Shown here: positions 50,276-61,675 of the stretch, one piece after another | Layout: every line of letters begins with the position of its first letter | Numbering within the stretch: position 1 is the first letter of the stretch | Assembly: GCF_004137255.1 (NCBI RefSeq) | Contig: NZ_SDWT01000001.1 | Location: forward strand, 2,914,001 to 2,978,000 | From: Nocardioides oleivorans | Lineage (GTDB): Bacteria; Actinomycetota; Actinomycetes; Propionibacteriales; Nocardioidaceae | Direction: 5' to 3' | Length of the DNA: 64,000 nt | Notes under the pieces: generated by a model | Told to the model about the DNA's origin: nothing | The model's input: the letters and a program-made list of their open reading frames with translations, nothing else | The model's database searches: none | Position numbers and translations under genes: made by a program

Positions 50276-53254
50276 TCAGCGGCGGGCCAGGAGGCGGCGC
50301 ACCGCGTCGTCGATCAGCGTCTCGGCGCGCTTGTCGAAGCTGTGCTCGGCGATGATCCGCGTCGCGATCCGCCGGCGGGCGTCGTTGTCGGGGAAGGCGT
50401 CGTAGGGCGGCTGCACCAGGCGGGCGAGCTCGTGCTCGTCGTCGAACGGCACGGCGAGGCCGGAGAAGATCTCCTCGAGGCCGTCGATGCGGTCGCTGAG
50501 GATCCGGGCCCCGCAGGCGGCGGCGTCGAAGAGCCGGTTGGAGGCGAAGCTGTCGCGGCGCATGTCGAGGTGGTGGTCGTTGAGCACGATCCCGGCGGAG
50601 GCGTAGAGGACGCCCACCTCCTGGTTGGCCACGCCGACGGAGGCGATCTGGTCACGCTCGACGAACTCGGTCCAGTCGTTCCCGTGCAGCGTGAGGTCGG
50701 CACCGATCGCGAGCGCGCTGCGCACGGCGTAGCGGTAGACCCCGCGTGAGTTGCCGACGAACAGCAGCGCCGGGCCCGTGTCGGGCTCGGCCCGGTCGGG
50801 ATGGAACCACCGGGTGTCGGTGCACTGGAGCAGGGTCTCGACGGGGGTGCCCCACTCGCGGCTGACCTTCTCGGACCAGCTGGTGCTGGCGGCGTAGACC
50901 AGGTCGAAGGCGGCGACCTCCTCGGGCGTGATCATGTCGGGGTGGCTGATGATCCACTCCACGTTGAGCAGCCCCGGGCGCGGTGCCACGCGGTCGAGAC
51001 CGCGCAGCACGAGGAGGACGTCGTCCTGGTCGCGGGAGTCGCGCTCGCGGGCGTCGCGCCGGTCGATGGCGACGTGCTGCCCGCGTCGCTCGAGCGCCTC
51101 GGCCAGCGAGCGCGCGAAGTAGGTGTCGCCCCACCGGTCACCGCGCTGGGCGGCCGGGGCCGCGATGTCGACGGCCCACCGCAGCCGGGGCGGTGACTCG
51201 TGGATGCCCTCGATGGCGCGCACCACGAGCTCGGGCACGAGCACCGACGGCGCCGCGCGGTCGTCCGGGTCGGCGGAGACGCGCCGGTTGCGCTGGTCGG
51301 TGACCTCGAGCCCGGCGGCGAGCAGCAGCTCGGTGGACCGGTCGGGACCCGGTCGTGCGCTGGTGCTGCGCAGCGAGGACATCGCACCGATGAGCTCGTC
51401 GGAGGTGGCGTAGGGGGTGCGGGAGGTGATCACCGTGTCGGGGACGACCACGGACCGACCCAGCCCGGCCTGCGCCGCGCGGAGGCCCAGGTCGGTCTCG
51501 GCGAGCACGGAGTGGAAGCGCGGGGCGAGCCCGCGCAGGGTGATCGCCGTCGAGGTCCGGAGCGCCACCAGCGGGGCGGCGGGAGCGGCGACCTCGCAGG
51601 CACCGATGCGGACGGCGTCGCTGGTCGGGAGCCCGGCGAGGAACAGCTCGGGGTGCGGGTTGTCCGGCGCGAAGCGGGCACCCGCGCTCAGGATCACGCC
51701 GTCGAGGTCGACGACCAGCGGCTGGGCGACCGCGACGCCCTCCTCGCGCACGACGTCCGCCAGGCGCTCGGCGATCGGCTGGCGGGGCGGCATCGCCTCC
51801 GGGCGCACGAGGAGCACCGTCGCGCCCGAGGCCACCGCGATGCCCGCGTTGGTCGCCGCCGAGGTCGACACGGCGGCCGGCACCGAGACGAAGCGCGCGC
51901 CGGAGATGATGGCGGCGATGGAGGCGGCGAGCACGTGGTGCGCCCGCCGGAGCCGTACGCCGACCAGGATCAGCTCCGAGCCCTCGCGGGGCACCGAGCT
52001 GAGCCACTCGACCGTCCGGCGGGGCTCGACGCCCAGCGGCATCACGTGGCTGACCAGGTCCTCCGACAGGTCGCGTGCGGCCGCGGCGTCCCAGTCGACG
52101 AGCTGGCGCTCGAGCGCCACCGAGTCCCAGTCGTCGGCGAAGCCGGCCGGCGCCTGGTCGGGCCGCTTGAGCACGGGCACGTCGATGGCGACGGGCTCCT
52201 GCTCACGAGCGAGCCGGAGCAGCAGGTCGTGCTCGACGGCCCCGTCGAGGTCCTCGTCGAAGCCGCCGACGTCCTTGATCGCGTCGCGCCGCAGCAGTGC
52301 CGTGGTGAGGTCGGCGGGCCGTCCGCCGAGGAGCTCGGCCCGCGACCGCCCCACGGATCCCGCGCCGGCGAGGACCGCGGCAGCGCCGGACGCGTGCGCG
52401 TGGCCGAGCAGGCTGGACAGCATCTCCGGCAGCCACTCGCGGCCCAGGGGGAGGAACGCGACGTGCTCGGCCGTGCCGTGCTCGAGCGCGACGTTGAGCG
52501 CGTGGGCGTGCCCGCAGCGCGACTCGCGCACGAGCGTGATCCGGTCGTCGAACGCCGCCATGCCCTGGAGGACGGCGGCGGTGTCGTCGAGCGAGCCCCG
52601 GTCGACCGCGACGAGGTGCCAGTCGGAGAAGTCCTGGGCCTGCAGCGACGCGACGGTCTCGTGGACGAGCGGCCCGCCGTCCTGGGTGGCCATGACGACG
52701 GTGACGGCCGGGGAGGTGCCGAGCGCCGGGAGCGGGGGCGTCGGCCCGACGAGCTCGGGGCGCTCCAGCACGACCTCGCGGCGCCAGGCGGCGGCCGCCT
52801 CGACGGCCGCGGCACGGTAGGTGCTCCACGAGACCTTCCTGGGCAGGATCCGCGTCGGGAGCGCGGTGCCCGGGCCGGTGACCGAGAGCCAGTAGGAGAG
52901 CGCGCCGTAGGGGTGGAGCCGCGCCTCCGGGTGGGCGGCGAAGATGATCCGCGGGTCGACCAGCGGGTGCGGGGCGATCCGGTTGCGGCGACGGCGCTCG
53001 GAGAGGTACCAGAGGGCCGGGTGCTGGCCCAGGCGCTGCCACGAGCGCCGACGCCCGATCCACTGGGCCTCGAAGAGGGGGTGCGGCGAGACGTCGCCCG
53101 CCTCGACGGCCGCGCGCGCGGCGTCGTGGACGGACTCGAAGGTCGTGCCGAGCTGTGCCCCGACGTAGTCGACGTCGACCAGGCCGGCCTCGACCAGCAC
53201 CTCGGCCGCGTCGTCGTACTTCACCTGCCCGACGCGTCGGCGCTCACCGCGCAT
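50276..53254 (-). CDS. Large two-domain glycosyltransferase
   Basis: 992 residues. Residues 1-175 are an N-terminal region without recognised domain. Residues 180-400 form a GT2 (GT-A) domain (VTVVMATQDGGPLVHETV, LVAVDRGSLDDTA). The middle part repeats the style of a second GT2-like unit. Residues 720-992 resemble the CgeB/GT4-like fold (VEWIISHPDM, LFVGNSRGVYRYAV, LFDAAACGARILSD). It probably builds a surface polysaccharide. Its ATG is inside the end of the upstream gene (11-base overlap). Confidence 0.8.
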   Translation of the reverse strand: MRGERRRVGQVKYDDAAEVLVEAGLVDVDYVGAQLGTTFESVHDAARAAVEAGDVSPHPLFEAQWIGRRRSWQRLGQHPALWYLSERRRRNRIAPHPLVDPRIIFAAHPEARLHPYGALSYWLSVTGPGTALPTRILPRKVSWSTYRAAAVEAAAAWRREVVLERPELVGPTPPLPALGTSPAVTVVMATQDGGPLVHETVASLQAQDFSDWHLVAVDRGSLDDTAAVLQGMAAFDDRITLVRESRCGHAHALNVALEHGTAEHVAFLPLGREWLPEMLSSLLGHAHASGAAAVLAGAGSVGRSRAELLGGRPADLTTALLRRDAIKDVGGFDEDLDGAVEHDLLLRLAREQEPVAIDVPVLKRPDQAPAGFADDWDSVALERQLVDWDAAAARDLSEDLVSHVMPLGVEPRRTVEWLSSVPREGSELILVGVRLRRAHHVLAASIAAIISGARFVSVPAAVSTSAATNAGIAVASGATVLLVRPEAMPPRQPIAERLADVVREEGVAVAQPLVVDLDGVILSAGARFAPDNPHPELFLAGLPTSDAVRIGACEVAAPAAPLVALRTSTAITLRGLAPRFHSVLAETDLGLRAAQAGLGRSVVVPDTVITSRTPYATSDELIGAMSSLRSTSARPGPDRSTELLLAAGLEVTDQRNRRVSADPDDRAAPSVLVPELVVRAIEGIHESPPRLRWAVDIAAPAAQRGDRWGDTYFARSLAEALERRGQHVAIDRRDARERDSRDQDDVLLVLRGLDRVAPRPGLLNVEWIISHPDMITPEEVAAFDLVYAASTSWSEKVSREWGTPVETLLQCTDTRWFHPDRAEPDTGPALLFVGNSRGVYRYAVRSALAIGADLTLHGNDWTEFVERDQIASVGVANQEVGVLYASAGIVLNDHHLDMRRDSFASNRLFDAAACGARILSDRIDGLEEIFSGLAVPFDDEHELARLVQPPYDAFPDNDARRRIATRIIAEHSFDKRAETLIDDAVRRLLARR

Positions 53255-54188
53255 CGGAGTACCTCACGAGCGGGAACAGGGGCTCCAGGGCGAGCGGCGT
53301 CGGCAGCAGCCGCTCGGTGTCGCGCAGGGGGTAGTACTGGGCGGTCTCGTCGAGGAACTCCCGCACCCCGGCGAAGCGCTGCGGGAAGCGACGCTCGCAC
53401 AGCTCGAGCAACCGCTTGGCGTCGAGGTTGTAGGGGTCGTAGCGCAGGGTGTCGATCTTGACGTAGGGCAGGCGCGCGTCGTCGAGCACACGGTCGGCCA
53501 GGCTCCTGGCCGGGTTCCACGGCTCGCTGGCCCGCTCGCGCCACTCGCGCACCTCGGCGCGGTTGCGGGGGAAGGTGGAGCGGTGCGCGGCCCACCAGCG
53601 CATCCGCTCGCGCGCGATGCGCCGGTCCTCGGCCGTCTCGACGAAGTAGGTGTCGGAGCTGAAGCCGGCGTCGTACAGCCGACGGGACATGCCGATCTCG
53701 TAGCGACGGATGACCTGGCGCCGCTTGGAGATCGGCTCCATCTCCTCCCAGAACTGGGTGAACGCACGCGAGGAGACCACCCACGGCCGGAACGCGACGA
53801 AGAACGACTGGATGTGCGGCGCGAGCCGCTCGGCGGCGGTGAGCCCCCAGAAGTCGCACGGCCGGGTCGCCATCTCGTCGAAGACCGGGCCGTAGGAGTC
53901 CATCGCGAAGACGTAGGTGTCGTTGCAGACCACGACCTCGTCGTAGCGCGTCAGGTCACCGGCGGCGTCGAGCCCGACCTTGTAGCTGAAGAAGTCGTAG
54001 CCGTAGTTGGCACGCTCGACGACCACGGCGCGCTCGGAGAGCCAGGCCCGGGCCGAGTCCTGCAGGTGGGCGGTCGTGCAGACCAGCAGCGTGTCGACCG
54101 AGGCGGCCAGCGCCTCCACCTGACCCCGCACGTGGGGCCTGAGCTCCCCGGCGACGTCGTAGTGCGCCATCACGGCAAGTCTGGACAC
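53244..54188 (-). CDS. Rhamnan synthesis F (RgpF) family protein
   Basis: 314 residues. LAVMAHYDVAGELRPHV at the start, RANYGYDFFSYKVGLD and VVCNDTYVFAMDSY are RgpF-type motifs, and SFFVAFRPWVVSS with EIGMSRRLYDAGF follows. Such proteins act in rhamnose-containing glycan assembly. GTG 54188 is the start used; ATG 54170 is an alternative. It is the first gene of a two-gene unit divergent from amt. Confidence 0.82.
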   Translation of the reverse strand: MSRLAVMAHYDVAGELRPHVRGQVEALAASVDTLLVCTTAHLQDSARAWLSERAVVVERANYGYDFFSYKVGLDAAGDLTRYDEVVVCNDTYVFAMDSYGPVFDEMATRPCDFWGLTAAERLAPHIQSFFVAFRPWVVSSRAFTQFWEEMEPISKRRQVIRRYEIGMSRRLYDAGFSSDTYFVETAEDRRIARERMRWWAAHRSTFPRNRAEVREWRERASEPWNPARSLADRVLDDARLPYVKIDTLRYDPYNLDAKRLLELCERRFPQRFAGVREFLDETAQYYPLRDTERLLPTPLALEPLFPLVRYSDAR

Positions 54189-54257
54189 GGCCGAACACTA
54201 ACAAGGGGCACTCGGGCGACGGCCCGTTCACACACCTGTAACACGAGGTGCCATTCC

Positions 54258-54273
54258 GTTGCCTGCCTGCAAC
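54258..54273. promoter_or_regulatory. Inverted repeat GTTGC-N6-GCAAC upstream of amt
   Basis: GTTGC (54258-54262) and GCAAC (54269-54273) are separated by 6 bases; 8 bases further GTGAC-CTCGT-GAAAC (54281-54295) resembles the GTNAC/GAAAC half-sites of GlnR but with a 5-base spacer rather than 6. Possibly a nitrogen-regulator site; not certain. Confidence 0.35.
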
Positions 54274-54292
54274 ATGTGCCGTGACCTCGTGA

Positions 54293-56056
<1,764 letters not shown>

Positions 56057-56102
56057 TGGCACTCCCTCTCGGGAACCCCACCGGTCACGGGGGCGTGACT
56101 CG

Positions 56103-58328
56103 GTGACCGCAGCACAGCGACAGGCCAGGGCCACCTCGGCCGACGAGCTCTGCAGGGAGGCATACGCTGCCTCCGCAGGGCCCGTCGCCGGGGTGGCCCT
56201 CGTCGCCGTCGGTGGCTACGGGCGCAGCGAGCTGGCCCCGCACTCCGACCTCGACGTCGTGCTGGTGCACGAGGACGGTGTCGAGCTGGGCGACCTCGGC
56301 AGCACCCTGTGGTACCCGCTCTGGGACTCCGGGCGCCGGCTCGACCACTCCGTGAGGTCGATGGGCGAGATGCTCGACGCCGCCGCCGACCTGCGGGTCG
56401 CGCTCGGCCTGCTCGACGCCCGCCACCTGGCCGGTGACCCCGGCCTCAGCCTCCGCCTGCGCGCCACGATGCTCGCCGACTGGCGCCGCCAGGCACGCAC
56501 CCGACTTCCCGACCTCAAGGCGATGACGCGCAAGCGGCACGAGGTCACCGGGGAGCTCGCCCACGCCTCCGTGCCGGACGTGAAGGAGTCCGAGGGCGGC
56601 CTGCGCGACGCCGGCGTGCTCAAGGCGATCGAGGCCAGCTGGCTGGTCGACGCCTCCACGCCCGCGCTCGAGGCGGCCCGGATGATGCTCCTCGACGTCC
56701 GTGACGAGGTCCAGGAGCTCGCCGGACGCCCCAGCGACCGGATCGCTCCCGAGATGTGGGCGCCGCTCGCCGACCGGCTCGACCTGCGCGACGCGGAGGC
56801 CGCCCAGCGGCACGTGCGGTCGCTCGGGCGCCGGATCGCGCACCTGTCCCGCCTCGCGTGGCGGCGTACCGACGCCGTGACGGGACGCAGCAGCGCGGGC
56901 ACCAAGGGGCGTCGTACGCCGGCGCTCGCGCGCGTCGCCCCCGGCATCGCGATCTCCCGCGGCGAGGTCGTGCTCGACAAGGGGACGTCGCCCGGCGACG
57001 ACCCCACCCTGCTCCTGCGCGCCGCGGCCGAGGCCGCGAGCCGCGACGCGGTCCTGGCCCCGACGACCGCTGCGCGCCTGGTGCGCGAGGGCGTCGAGCT
57101 GCCCGTCCCGTGGCCGGCCAGCGCGCGGGACGCCCTGGTCCGGCTGCTCGCCAGCGGTCCCGGCCTGCTCCCCGTGTGGGAGACCCTCGACGAGATCGAC
57201 GGCATCGAGACCTTCCTGCCCGAGTGGGAGCAGATCCGGCTGCTGCCGCACGCGTCGGCGATCCACCGCTTCACCGTCGACCGGCACGTCGTCGAGACGT
57301 GCGCCGCCGCGGGGTCGCTGATCCGAGGCGTGCGCCGGCCCGACCTGCTGCTGGTCGCCGCGCTGCTGCACGACATCGGCAAGGGCTCGCTCCAGGACCA
57401 CTCCGTGGCCGGCGAGCCGATGGCCCGCAAGATCGTGGCCCGGATGGGCTTCACCGACCTCGACGCCGAGGTGGTCGCGTCGCTGGTGCGCTGGCACCTC
57501 CTGCTCGCCAACCTCGCCACCACGCGCGACCCCGACGACCCCGCCACCACGGCCGAGCTGCTCACCCACGTGCCCGACGCCGCCAGCCTCGAGCTGCTGC
57601 GCGCGCTGACCGAGGCCGACTCCAAGGCCGCCTCCCCGGCCGCCTGGACGACCTGGCGCGCCTCGCTCATCGACCGGCTCGTGTCGAACGCGGGCCACGC
57701 CCTCGGCGCCGAGCTCACCCACGACCTCCCGCCCACGTCGCTGCCGGTGCCCGACGTCGTACGACGCGACACGGGGGCGGTGTCGGTGGAGATCTCGCCG
57801 CACGAGGTCGGGGCGACCGTCACCGTGATCGCCGCGGACCGGGTCGGCCTGCTCGCCGACGTCGCCGGCGGGCTCGCGGCGATGCGGGTGCCCGTCCACG
57901 CCGCCCGGGCCTGGGCGCAGGTCGACACCGAGGGGGAGTGGGGCGTCAGCGCGTGGGAGGTGTCCGACGCCTACCTGGACCCGGCGGTGGTCCGCGAGCG
58001 GATCCGGCGGGTCGTCGAGGGCACCCAGCGGATGCCCGACCTCCCTGCGCGCCGCGACGACGAGCTGCCTCCGATCGTCGAGGTCCGCCCCGACGCCTCC
58101 CGGGCCTCCCTCGTGCTCGAGATCCGCACCTCCGACCGTCCGGGGGTCGTGCACCGGGTGCTCACCACGCTCGCCGGGCTGGGGCTGACCGTCGCCTCCG
58201 CGCACGTCTCCACGCTCGGCCCCCAGGCCGTGGACGTGTTCTACGTGCAGGAGGTCGGCGGGGTGCGCCCCACCGAGGAACGTGCCGCGGCGGCCGCACA
58301 CGCCGTGCGCACCGCCCTCGGCGGCTGA
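56103..58328 (+). CDS. glnD: [Protein-PII] uridylyltransferase/adenylyltransferase GlnD
   Basis: 741 residues. Nucleotidyltransferase motif VGGYGRSELAPHSDLDVVL at about residue 40, HD domain ALLHDIGKG near 421, and two ACT domains at the C-terminus. In actinobacteria GlnD adenylylates GlnK in nitrogen starvation. It starts at GTG 56103, 46 bases after glnK, completing the amt-glnK-glnD operon. Confidence 0.95.
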   Translation: MTAAQRQARATSADELCREAYAASAGPVAGVALVAVGGYGRSELAPHSDLDVVLVHEDGVELGDLGSTLWYPLWDSGRRLDHSVRSMGEMLDAAADLRVALGLLDARHLAGDPGLSLRLRATMLADWRRQARTRLPDLKAMTRKRHEVTGELAHASVPDVKESEGGLRDAGVLKAIEASWLVDASTPALEAARMMLLDVRDEVQELAGRPSDRIAPEMWAPLADRLDLRDAEAAQRHVRSLGRRIAHLSRLAWRRTDAVTGRSSAGTKGRRTPALARVAPGIAISRGEVVLDKGTSPGDDPTLLLRAAAEAASRDAVLAPTTAARLVREGVELPVPWPASARDALVRLLASGPGLLPVWETLDEIDGIETFLPEWEQIRLLPHASAIHRFTVDRHVVETCAAAGSLIRGVRRPDLLLVAALLHDIGKGSLQDHSVAGEPMARKIVARMGFTDLDAEVVASLVRWHLLLANLATTRDPDDPATTAELLTHVPDAASLELLRALTEADSKAASPAAWTTWRASLIDRLVSNAGHALGAELTHDLPPTSLPVPDVVRRDTGAVSVEISPHEVGATVTVIAADRVGLLADVAGGLAAMRVPVHAARAWAQVDTEGEWGVSAWEVSDAYLDPAVVRERIRRVVEGTQRMPDLPARRDDELPPIVEVRPDASRASLVLEIRTSDRPGVVHRVLTTLAGLGLTVASAHVSTLGPQAVDVFYVQEVGGVRPTEERAAAAAHAVRTALGG

Positions 58329-58337
58329 GCCCGCACC

Positions 58338-58370
58338 CGGGACCGACCGGGACCGACCGGGACCGACCGA
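58338..58370. repeat. 10-bp tandem repeat after glnD
   Basis: GACCGACCGG is repeated three times (58341-58370, last copy with one change), starting 12 bases after the glnD stop in the 134-base gap to ffh. Confidence 0.85.
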
Positions 58371-58412
58371 CACCGGGCTCGGCCGTCGAGGCTGGCTGGA
58401 TGGGACCCGGCC

Positions 58413-58418
58413 GTTAGG
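58413..58418 (+). promoter_or_regulatory. Predicted -10 (TAGGCT) of ffh
   Basis: TAGGCT in CCGTTAGGCTGGGC, 45 bases before the GTG start of ffh; no clear -35. Confidence 0.4.
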
Positions 58419-58462
58419 CTGGGCAGTCGTCACACTCTTCGATGCGAGGGACAGCCCACACC

Positions 58463-60040
58463 GTGTTCGCCACACTCTCCGACCGCCTTGCCGACACCTT
58501 CAAGAACCTCCGGGGCAAGGGTCGGCTCTCCGAGGCCGACATCGACGCCACCGCGCGCGAGATCCGCATCGCGCTCCTCGAGGCCGACGTCGCGCTGCCG
58601 GTCGTCAAGGAGTTCGTCGCGGCAGTCAAGGACCGGGCACGCACCGACGAGGTCAGCGGCGCGCTCAACCCGGCGCAGCAGATCATCAAGATCGTCCACG
58701 AGGAGCTCGTCACGATCCTCGGCGGCGAGACCCGCCGGCTGCGCTACGCCAAGTCCGGCCCGACGGTCATCATGCTCGCCGGCCTCCAGGGTGCCGGCAA
58801 GACGACCCTCGCCGCCAAGCTCGCCCTCTGGTTGAAGGACCAGGACAAGACGCCGATGCTCGTCGCGGCAGACCTGCAGCGACCCAACGCGGTGCAGCAG
58901 CTCCAGGTCAACGGCGAGCGCGTCGGCGTACCCGTCTTCGCCCCCGAGCCGGGCAACGGCACGGGGAACCCGGTCGACGTCGCGCGTGCCTCGATCGAGG
59001 AGGCGAAGCGCAGGCTCCACGACGTCGTCATCATCGACACCGCGGGCCGCCTCGGCGTCGACGAGACGCTCATGCAGCAGGCCAAGGACATCCGCGACGC
59101 CGTGCGGCCCGATGAGGTGCTGTTCGTCGTGGACGCGATGATCGGCCAGGACGCCGTCACGACGGCGCAGGCGTTCCTCGACGGTGTCGGGTACGACGGC
59201 GTGGTGCTCACCAAGCTCGACGGTGACGCCCGCGGTGGTGCCGCACTGTCGATCCGCTCGATCACCGGCAAGCCGGTCATGTTCGCCTCCAGCGGCGAGA
59301 AGATGACCGACTTCGACCTCTTCCACCCCGACCGGATGGCCTCGCGCATCCTCGACATGGGCGACATGCTCACCCTGATCGAGCAGGCCGAGAAGGCGTT
59401 CGACTCCGACCAGGCGATGAAGGCCGCGGAGAAGCTCGGCACCAAGGGCGGCTTCACGCTGGAGGACTTCCTCCAGCAGATGCAGCAGATCCGCAAGCTC
59501 GGCTCGATGACCAAGATCATGGGGATGCTGCCCGGCATGGGGCAGTTCCGTGACCAGCTCGAGAACTTCGACGAGAAGGAGATCGACCGGCTCCAGGCGA
59601 TCATCCAGTCGATGACGCCGGCCGAGCGCGACAACCCCAAGATCATCGACGGCTCGCGTCGCGCCCGGATCGCGAAGGGCTCGGGCCGCCAGGTCTCCGA
59701 CGTCAACCAGCTCGTCGACCGCTTCTTCGAGGCGCGCAAGATGATGGAGTCGATGGCCCGCGGCGGCGGGGTGCCGGGCATGCCCGGGATGCCGGGGATG
59801 CCCGGACTCGGTGGCGGCAAGCGGTCCGGCGCGCGCCAGCAGGCCCAGGCCAAGGGCAAGAAGGGCAAGCGCGTCTCCGGCAACCCGGCGAAGGCCGCCC
59901 AGCAGAAGGCGGCCAACGACGCAGCGTCGAAGGAGAAGGCCGGCAACCCGTTCGGCAACCCCGACGGCGCCGACGTCGACTACGAGAAGGCCGCCGAGCA
60001 GCTCAACCTCCCGAAGGACTTCTCGCAGTTCCTGAAGTGA
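58463..60040 (+). CDS. ffh: Signal recognition particle protein Ffh
   Basis: 525 residues. After GTG, FATLSDRLADTFKNLRGKG is the usual N-domain start (an upstream ATG at 58442 would add 7 residues). GTPase motifs GLQGAGKTTLAAKLA (near residue 107), DTAGRLGVDE and LTKLDGDARGG. The M domain has Met-rich segments (KIMGMLPGMG, MMESMA, MPGMPGMPGMPG) for signal sequences and 4.5S RNA, and a Lys/Ala tail. It delivers nascent membrane proteins to FtsY. Confidence 0.97.
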   Translation: MFATLSDRLADTFKNLRGKGRLSEADIDATAREIRIALLEADVALPVVKEFVAAVKDRARTDEVSGALNPAQQIIKIVHEELVTILGGETRRLRYAKSGPTVIMLAGLQGAGKTTLAAKLALWLKDQDKTPMLVAADLQRPNAVQQLQVNGERVGVPVFAPEPGNGTGNPVDVARASIEEAKRRLHDVVIIDTAGRLGVDETLMQQAKDIRDAVRPDEVLFVVDAMIGQDAVTTAQAFLDGVGYDGVVLTKLDGDARGGAALSIRSITGKPVMFASSGEKMTDFDLFHPDRMASRILDMGDMLTLIEQAEKAFDSDQAMKAAEKLGTKGGFTLEDFLQQMQQIRKLGSMTKIMGMLPGMGQFRDQLENFDEKEIDRLQAIIQSMTPAERDNPKIIDGSRRARIAKGSGRQVSDVNQLVDRFFEARKMMESMARGGGVPGMPGMPGMPGLGGGKRSGARQQAQAKGKKGKRVSGNPAKAAQQKAANDAASKEKAGNPFGNPDGADVDYEKAAEQLNLPKDFSQFLK

Positions 60041-60058
60041 CGGTGGTTTGCTGAACCC

Positions 60059-61288
60059 ATGACCGAGCCGTTCGACCGCCTCCTCGACTCCTACGCCCGC
60101 CTCGTCGTCCGGGTGGGGGTCAACCTCCAGCCCGGGCAGGAGGTGGTGATCAACGCGCTGCCCGAGCAGGCCGACGCGGCGCGCGCGATCGCCGACGAGG
60201 CCTACCGCGCCGGCGCGTCACGGGTGAACATCCAGTACGACGACCCCTACCTGCAGCGTGCCGCCGTCGAGCACGCACCCGAGGACCTGCTCGGCGTCTC
60301 CCAGGACCACACGCTGGCGCAGGTGCGGGCGTGGCAGACGAGCAAGCCGGCCCTGATCAGCCTGACCGGCAACCCGCACCCGACCCTCATGGAGGGCCTC
60401 GACCCTGCGCGGCTGGCCAGGTCGATGCCCATCGACCTCATCCAGGAGGTCATGCCCCTCTTCTCCACCAACAAGGTCGCCTGGACCGTCGTCGGGGCGC
60501 CGACCCAGGGCTGGGCCGACAGTGTCGGCGTGGCCGACGTGGCCCGGCTCTGGGACGCGGTGGCCGTCTCCATGCGCCTGGACCAGGCCGATCCCGTGGC
60601 GGCGTGGCAGGCGCACGTGGCCAAGCTCCGCGCGCGCGCCACGATCCTCAACGGCCACCGCTTCGACAAGATCCGCTACCGCGGCCCCGGCACCGACCTG
60701 ACGCTCGGGCTGGCCGCGAGCTCGCGGTGGGTCGGCGGTTCGGTCGTCAACGAGGACGGCGTCGAGTTCGTGCCGAACATGCCGACCGAGGAGGTCTTCG
60801 TCTCGCCCGACTGGCGCCGCTCGGAGGGCTTCGTGCGCACCTCGGCACCCTTCTTCCTGGCATCGATGGGGGCGCTCGTCGAGGACCTGTCGCTCGAGAT
60901 CACCGACGGCACGATCACGGGCGCGACCGCGTCACGCGGCGAGGACGCCGTCCGGGCCCAGTTCGACCTGATCCCGCGCTCGCGCCACTTCGGCGAGGTC
61001 GCGATCGTCGACTCCGACTCGGCCGTCGCGCAGACCGGGCTGGTCTACAAGGACATGCTGTTCGACGAGAACGTCGGCTCGCACGTCGCGTGGGGCATGG
61101 GCTACACCGAGGCCATGGCCGGGACCGTCGGGCTCTCGCAGGACCAGCGCGTGGCGGAGGGGCTCAACCAGTCCGACACCCACGTCGACATCGTGATCGG
61201 CAGCCCCGAGGTGCAGATCGACGGCATCCACGCCGACGGCAGCGTCGTACCCGTCACGCGGGGCGACGAGTTCGTGCTGAAGGACTGA
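60059..61288 (+). CDS. M29 family aminopeptidase
   Basis: 409 residues. LQPGQEVVINALPEQ, the metal-ligand Glu in FVPNMPTEEVFVSPD, GHVAWGMGYTEAM-type (here SHVAWGMGYTEAM) and NQSDTHVDIVIGS identify an aminopeptidase T/AmpS-like M29 enzyme. It removes N-terminal residues from peptides in the cytoplasm. It overlaps the NYN gene (TGATG). Confidence 0.93.
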   Translation: MTEPFDRLLDSYARLVVRVGVNLQPGQEVVINALPEQADAARAIADEAYRAGASRVNIQYDDPYLQRAAVEHAPEDLLGVSQDHTLAQVRAWQTSKPALISLTGNPHPTLMEGLDPARLARSMPIDLIQEVMPLFSTNKVAWTVVGAPTQGWADSVGVADVARLWDAVAVSMRLDQADPVAAWQAHVAKLRARATILNGHRFDKIRYRGPGTDLTLGLAASSRWVGGSVVNEDGVEFVPNMPTEEVFVSPDWRRSEGFVRTSAPFFLASMGALVEDLSLEITDGTITGATASRGEDAVRAQFDLIPRSRHFGEVAIVDSDSAVAQTGLVYKDMLFDENVGSHVAWGMGYTEAMAGTVGLSQDQRVAEGLNQSDTHVDIVIGSPEVQIDGIHADGSVVPVTRGDEFVLKD

Positions 61289-61647
61289 TGAGCGTCCTGG
61301 TCGTCGACGGCGCCAACGTCGTCGGCTCCGTCCCCGACGGCTGGTGGAAGGACCGCGCCGGCGCCGCACGGCGCCTGCACGAGCGGCTGCTCGTGGCCGA
61401 CACGCCGTTCGACGAGATCGTGCTGGTGCTGGAGGGGCAGGCGAAGGGCGGCGTGAAGGCGGGGTGGGACGTGCACGTGCGCACCGTCCACGCCGCGCGC
61501 GACGGCGACAGCGAGATCCGCGAGCAGGCCCGGCAGGCGCTCGCCTCCGGTGGCCGGGTCGTCGTCGTGACGGCCGACCGCATGCTCGCGGCCAACGTGT
61601 CGCCGGCCCAGGTGCTCAGCCCGTCCTGGCTGCTCGACCAGCTCTGA
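61288..61647 (+). CDS. NYN/PIN-like domain protein
   Basis: 119 residues. SVLVVDGANVVGSVPDGWW at the start and VVVVTADRMLA near residue 95 carry the acidic residues of the NYN/YacP RNase-like fold. Possible RNase; its role is unknown. The ATG overlaps the aminopeptidase stop by one base, so expression is coupled. Confidence 0.75.
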   Translation: MSVLVVDGANVVGSVPDGWWKDRAGAARRLHERLLVADTPFDEIVLVLEGQAKGGVKAGWDVHVRTVHAARDGDSEIREQARQALASGGRVVVVTADRMLAANVSPAQVLSPSWLLDQL

Positions 61648-61675
61648 GCGGCCCGGCCCCGGGAGTGCTCCGGAG

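Noticed and set aside
50262..50280. GCTGA...TCAGC between ftsY and the glycosyltransferase as a terminator
   Set aside because: The arms are just the two facing stop codons; a 5-bp stem with a 9-base loop is not convincing.
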